From DATBGO01 sp963695645 (GTDB taxonomy: Bacteria; Actinomycetota; Actinomycetes; Streptosporangiales; Streptosporangiaceae), in contig CAVOHC010000017.1 in assembly GCA_963695645.1 (NCBI GenBank), positions 1 through 64,000 of the forward strand: a DNA stretch of 64,000 bases. The letters run 5' to 3'. Both the position numbers and the translations under genes were made by a program. The notes below the pieces were generated by a model. The model had not been told where the DNA came from. It saw only the letters and a program-made list of their open reading frames with translations, and ran no database searches. Position 1 is the stretch's first letter; every line of letters starts with the position of its first letter. Below are positions 61,535 through 64,000 of the stretch, piece by piece.

Positions 61535-62014
61535 ATGACCGACCCGCCCATGACCGACCCGCAGAGCCCGGCCGAGCTGGCCGTGGCCATCGACGCGGCA
61601 CGGCAGCGCCTGATCGGATTCGCCGGGGCCTGCAGCGCCGATGACTGGCGTTCGGCGCCGCTCGACGGCGACCCCCGGCCGGTCGGCGTGGTGGTGGATC
61701 ACGTCGCGCACGCATACGAGTACCTCGGCGGCTGGATGCGGGAGATCGTCGCCGGCCGCCTGGTGACGGTGGGACCTGACATCGTCGACGCTTACAACGC
61801 CGCGCACGCTGAAGCGGCCGGCCAGGTCAGCCAGGCCGAGGCCGTCGTGCACCTGCACCGTAGCGGGGATGCCCTCATCGAGTTTGTCGCCGGGCTAGAC
61901 CCGGCAGACCTTGACGCAGGCGACGGCCGGACCAGGGCTCTTGCCCAGATCGCCATCAGGCACGCCGACGACCACCGCGCCGAGATCCAGGCGGCTCTCG
62001 CGGCGGCCAGCTGA
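61535..62014 (+). CDS. DinB-superfamily protein
   Basis: A 159-residue four-helix-bundle protein. Metal-type His residues are in VVVDHVAHAYEYLG and IAIRHADDHRAEIQ, as expected for DinB/YfiT-type thiol-linked enzymes. ATG 61535 is used; 61550 is another possible start. The third such protein in this window, after 32827 and 46774, fits a lineage rich in mycothiol-linked proteins. Specific function unknown. Confidence 0.75.
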   Translation: MTDPPMTDPQSPAELAVAIDAARQRLIGFAGACSADDWRSAPLDGDPRPVGVVVDHVAHAYEYLGGWMREIVAGRLVTVGPDIVDAYNAAHAEAAGQVSQAEAVVHLHRSGDALIEFVAGLDPADLDAGDGRTRALAQIAIRHADDHRAEIQAALAAAS

Positions 62015-62024
62015 GGCACCGACG

Positions 62025-62088
62025 CCTGCGGCACCGGAAACCTGCGGCACCGGAAACCTGCGGCACCGGAAAGCTGCGGCACCGGGCA
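62025..62088. repeat. 16-bp tandem repeat
   Basis: CCTGCGGCACCGGAAA occurs three times (62025-62040, 62041-62056, 62057-62072), followed by a near copy ending CACCGGGCA. It lies between the DinB gene and PolX. Confidence 0.88.
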
Positions 62089-62098
62089 GAATGCTGCC

Positions 62099-63841
62099 AT
62101 GCCCAGGGCCAATGAGCAGGTCGCTGCGCTGCTACGGGAGTATGCCGACCTTGTCGTGATCACCGGCGGTGACGCCTTCCGGGCTCGCGTCTACGAGAAG
62201 GCGGCCCGCGCCGTCGACGGGTACTCTGACGACGTCTCGCGACTGTCGGCGGTCGAGCTCCGGCTCATCCCCGGCGTGGGCAAGTCGATCGCGGACAAGA
62301 TCAGCGAAGCCGTCGCTACCGGCAGCATCGAAGCGCTGGACATGCTGCGCGCACAGATCCCGTCTGGCGTGCGCGAGCTGACGAGCATTCCCGGCCTCGG
62401 GCCCGCCCGCGCAGTGGCACTCTACCGGGAGCTGCAGGTCAGCTCCGTAGCCGAGCTCACCGACGCGATCAAGTCAGGCAAGCTGCGCGATCTCAAGGGC
62501 TTCGGGCCGCGGAGCGAGGACCGGATCCTGCACGGCATCGAGGTCATGCGGACGGCCGGCCAGCGGGTACACCTGGACATCGCGATGGATACCGCCGCCG
62601 GCCTGGTCGCCGCCATCGGCGCGGTCCCGGGCTGCGCGCGCTGCGGCTACGCCGGCTCGCTGCGCCGGATGCGGGAAACCATCGGCGACATCGACATCCT
62701 CGCCGCCGCCACCGACAGCGCACCGCTGATGACGGCGCTCACCATGCTGCCTGAGACGGCCGAGGTAATCGCGCGTGGTGATGCCAAGACATCCATCCGC
62801 ACCACCCGCGGCCTTCAGGTGGACCTGCGGGTGGTGCCGCCGGACTGCTGGGGCGCCGCCCTTCAGTACTTCACCGGATCGAAGTCGCACAACGTGAGGG
62901 TCCGCGAGATAGCGGTCCGCAAGAAGCTCAAGCTTTCTGAGTACGGCTTGTTCGACACCGAGACCGGGGCCCTGATCGTGTCAAGGACGGAGGAGGACGT
63001 TTACGCCAGGCTCGGCATGGCCTGGGTGCCGCCCACGCTGCGCGAGGACACTGGCGAGGTCCAGGCCGCGCTCCGCGGCGCCCTGCCGGTGCTGGTCACC
63101 GAGCCTGATATTCGCGGTGACCTGCACACGCACACCAATCTCACCGACGGCGTCGCCTCGCTTGAGCAGATGGTGGCGGCCGCGCAACGCCGCGGGTATG
63201 AGTACTACGCGATTACCGATCACGCGCCGAACCTGTTCATGCAGCGGATGACCAGCGAGAAGATGCTCGCGCAGCGGGAGCAGGTGGAGGCCCTAGCGGG
63301 GCGGCTTGCGGCCAGCCGCGACGGCGGCGCAGCGATGACCCTGCTGCACGGCACCGAGCTCAACATCGCCCCGGACGGCTCGGTCGACTGGCCTGCCGAG
63401 TTCCTCGACGGATTCGACGTCTGCGTCGCCTCGGTGCACTCCCATTTCGATCAGCCGAGACACGCGATGACCCGCAGGTTCGTCGCCGCCTGCGAGAACC
63501 CGCACGTGAACATCATCGGCCACCCGCTGACCCGCAAGCTCGGCCGCCGCCCGCCGGTTGACGTGGACCTGCCCGAGCTGTTCGCCGCGTGCGCGAGGAC
63601 CGGCACGGCTCTGGAGATCAACTCGCACCCGGCCCGGCTCGACCTGCCGTCGGAGCACATCCGCGCGGCCCGGGACGCCGGCGTCAAGTTCTCCATCGAC
63701 ACCGACGCGCACTCCACCGGCCACCTGGATCACCTGCGCTACGGCATCGGGAGCGCGCAGCGCGGCTGGCTCACGGCCGACGACGTCATCAACGCGTGGC
63801 CGCTGGCGCAGCTCAGGGCTTTCCTGCACCAAGGCCGTTAG
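62099..63841 (+). CDS. polX: DNA polymerase X family with PHP domain
   Basis: A 580-residue bacterial PolX. The N-terminal 8-kDa part and helix-hairpin-helix (LRLIPGVGKSIADKI, TSIPGLGPARAVALY) bind DNA. The polymerase palm has GYAGSLRRMRETIGDIDIL, with Asp198 and Asp200 as metal ligands, and VDLRVVPP with Asp242. The C-terminal PHP domain (from about 338) shows RGDLHTHTNLTDG, YAITDHAPNLF, LLHGTELNI, ASVHSHFDQP and the final DTDAHSTGHLDHL, giving 3'-5' exonuclease and repair activity. Gap filling in base-excision or end-joining repair is the usual role. Motifs are complete. Confidence 0.93.
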   Translation: MPRANEQVAALLREYADLVVITGGDAFRARVYEKAARAVDGYSDDVSRLSAVELRLIPGVGKSIADKISEAVATGSIEALDMLRAQIPSGVRELTSIPGLGPARAVALYRELQVSSVAELTDAIKSGKLRDLKGFGPRSEDRILHGIEVMRTAGQRVHLDIAMDTAAGLVAAIGAVPGCARCGYAGSLRRMRETIGDIDILAAATDSAPLMTALTMLPETAEVIARGDAKTSIRTTRGLQVDLRVVPPDCWGAALQYFTGSKSHNVRVREIAVRKKLKLSEYGLFDTETGALIVSRTEEDVYARLGMAWVPPTLREDTGEVQAALRGALPVLVTEPDIRGDLHTHTNLTDGVASLEQMVAAAQRRGYEYYAITDHAPNLFMQRMTSEKMLAQREQVEALAGRLAASRDGGAAMTLLHGTELNIAPDGSVDWPAEFLDGFDVCVASVHSHFDQPRHAMTRRFVAACENPHVNIIGHPLTRKLGRRPPVDVDLPELFAACARTGTALEINSHPARLDLPSEHIRAARDAGVKFSIDTDAHSTGHLDHLRYGIGSAQRGWLTADDVINAWPLAQLRAFLHQGR

Positions 63842-64000
63842 GGAAGCGGCACCTAGCGGTCAGATCCACCGCGATCCTGGCATCACGGGCGCAATCCTGG
63901 CACCCGCGCGAGCAGAGCCTGGTCACCGCGAGCAATCCTGGCACCGCGCGACGGATGGCCCTGGCGCGTGCATAGGGTGGCAACCAGGTACTTCTCCTGG
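63842..64000. other. Right window edge with short repeats
   Basis: No gene. The segment holds several GCAATCCTGGCAC-like units (63888, 63933 and similar), another minisatellite just beyond a gene end. Confidence 0.55.

Noticed and set aside
1..64000. CRISPR arrays, tRNA or rRNA genes, insertion sequences
   Set aside because: Repeats are contiguous without spacers, no T-loop plus cloverleaf pattern was found, and no transposase motifs appear.

Overview
The window is a very GC-rich stretch of an actinomycete chromosome. A WhiB-type iron-sulphur regulator, a DrrAB-type exporter, DinB/maleylpyruvate-isomerase-like proteins, a luciferase-like flavin oxidoreductase, a P450, GTG/TTG starts and purine-rich ribosome sites all point to Actinomycetota, probably a filamentous soil lineage; genus cannot be fixed from the sequence. 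No rRNA, tRNA, CRISPR array or intact insertion sequence was found. Layout: 346-1037 is a VapBC toxin-antitoxin operon behind a long inverted-repeat operator. 1093-4288 holds an internally deleted MFS transporter remnant and a MalT/LAL-type LuxR regulator broken by one frameshift. 4720-13458 (minus strand) is the most remarkable part: a tightly overlapping operon hdrC-hdrB-hdrA-mvhD-mvhG-mvhA-protease-hypA, encoding a [NiFe]-hydrogenase coupled to heterodisulfide reductase-like subunits. Its HdrA carries an inserted GltD/NfnL-like FAD/NAD(P) module, which suggests H2-linked electron confurcation or bifurcation involving NAD(P) and an unknown disulfide-type acceptor in an organism not expected to use coenzymes M and B. 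13778-16321 holds a small muconolactone-isomerase-like protein and a two-part protein with a ketosynthase-III domain behind an unrecognised N-terminal domain. 16987-21522 is a lower-GC three-gene group: a membrane-anchored coiled-coil protein, a three-domain secreted peptidoglycan hydrolase, and a secreted protein resembling DUF4230. 21853-29989 carries whiB, a beta-hydroxyacid dehydrogenase, a DMT permease, a CBS-domain protein, an ABC exporter, a C2H2-type mini-protein and an SDR. 30231-31674 pairs an apolipoprotein-like repeat protein with a Lys/Ala-rich tail and an XRE regulator, resembling the mycobacterial HbhA/Rv0474 and rhodococcal lipid-droplet protein pairs; it has a recognisable promoter and a perfect 15-bp hairpin between the genes. 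33793-41811 (minus) is an eight-gene catabolic operon: a branched-chain-amino-acid-type ABC importer (livGFHMK), a TetR regulator, an acyl-CoA ligase and a citryl-CoA-lyase-like protein. 42026-63841 is mostly housekeeping and accessory metabolism: sirtuin, ABC1/UbiB kinase, D-amino-acid oxidase, LuxR-ATPase, two paralogous esterases (one without its catalytic His), P450, PRC-barrel protein, aldo/keto reductase, valyl-tRNA synthetase with a frameshift near its N-terminus, MsrB, cupin, DinB protein and PolX. A window-wide oddity is the number of 15-21 bp tandem repeats at or just beyond gene ends, several of which extend the reading frames into low-complexity tails.
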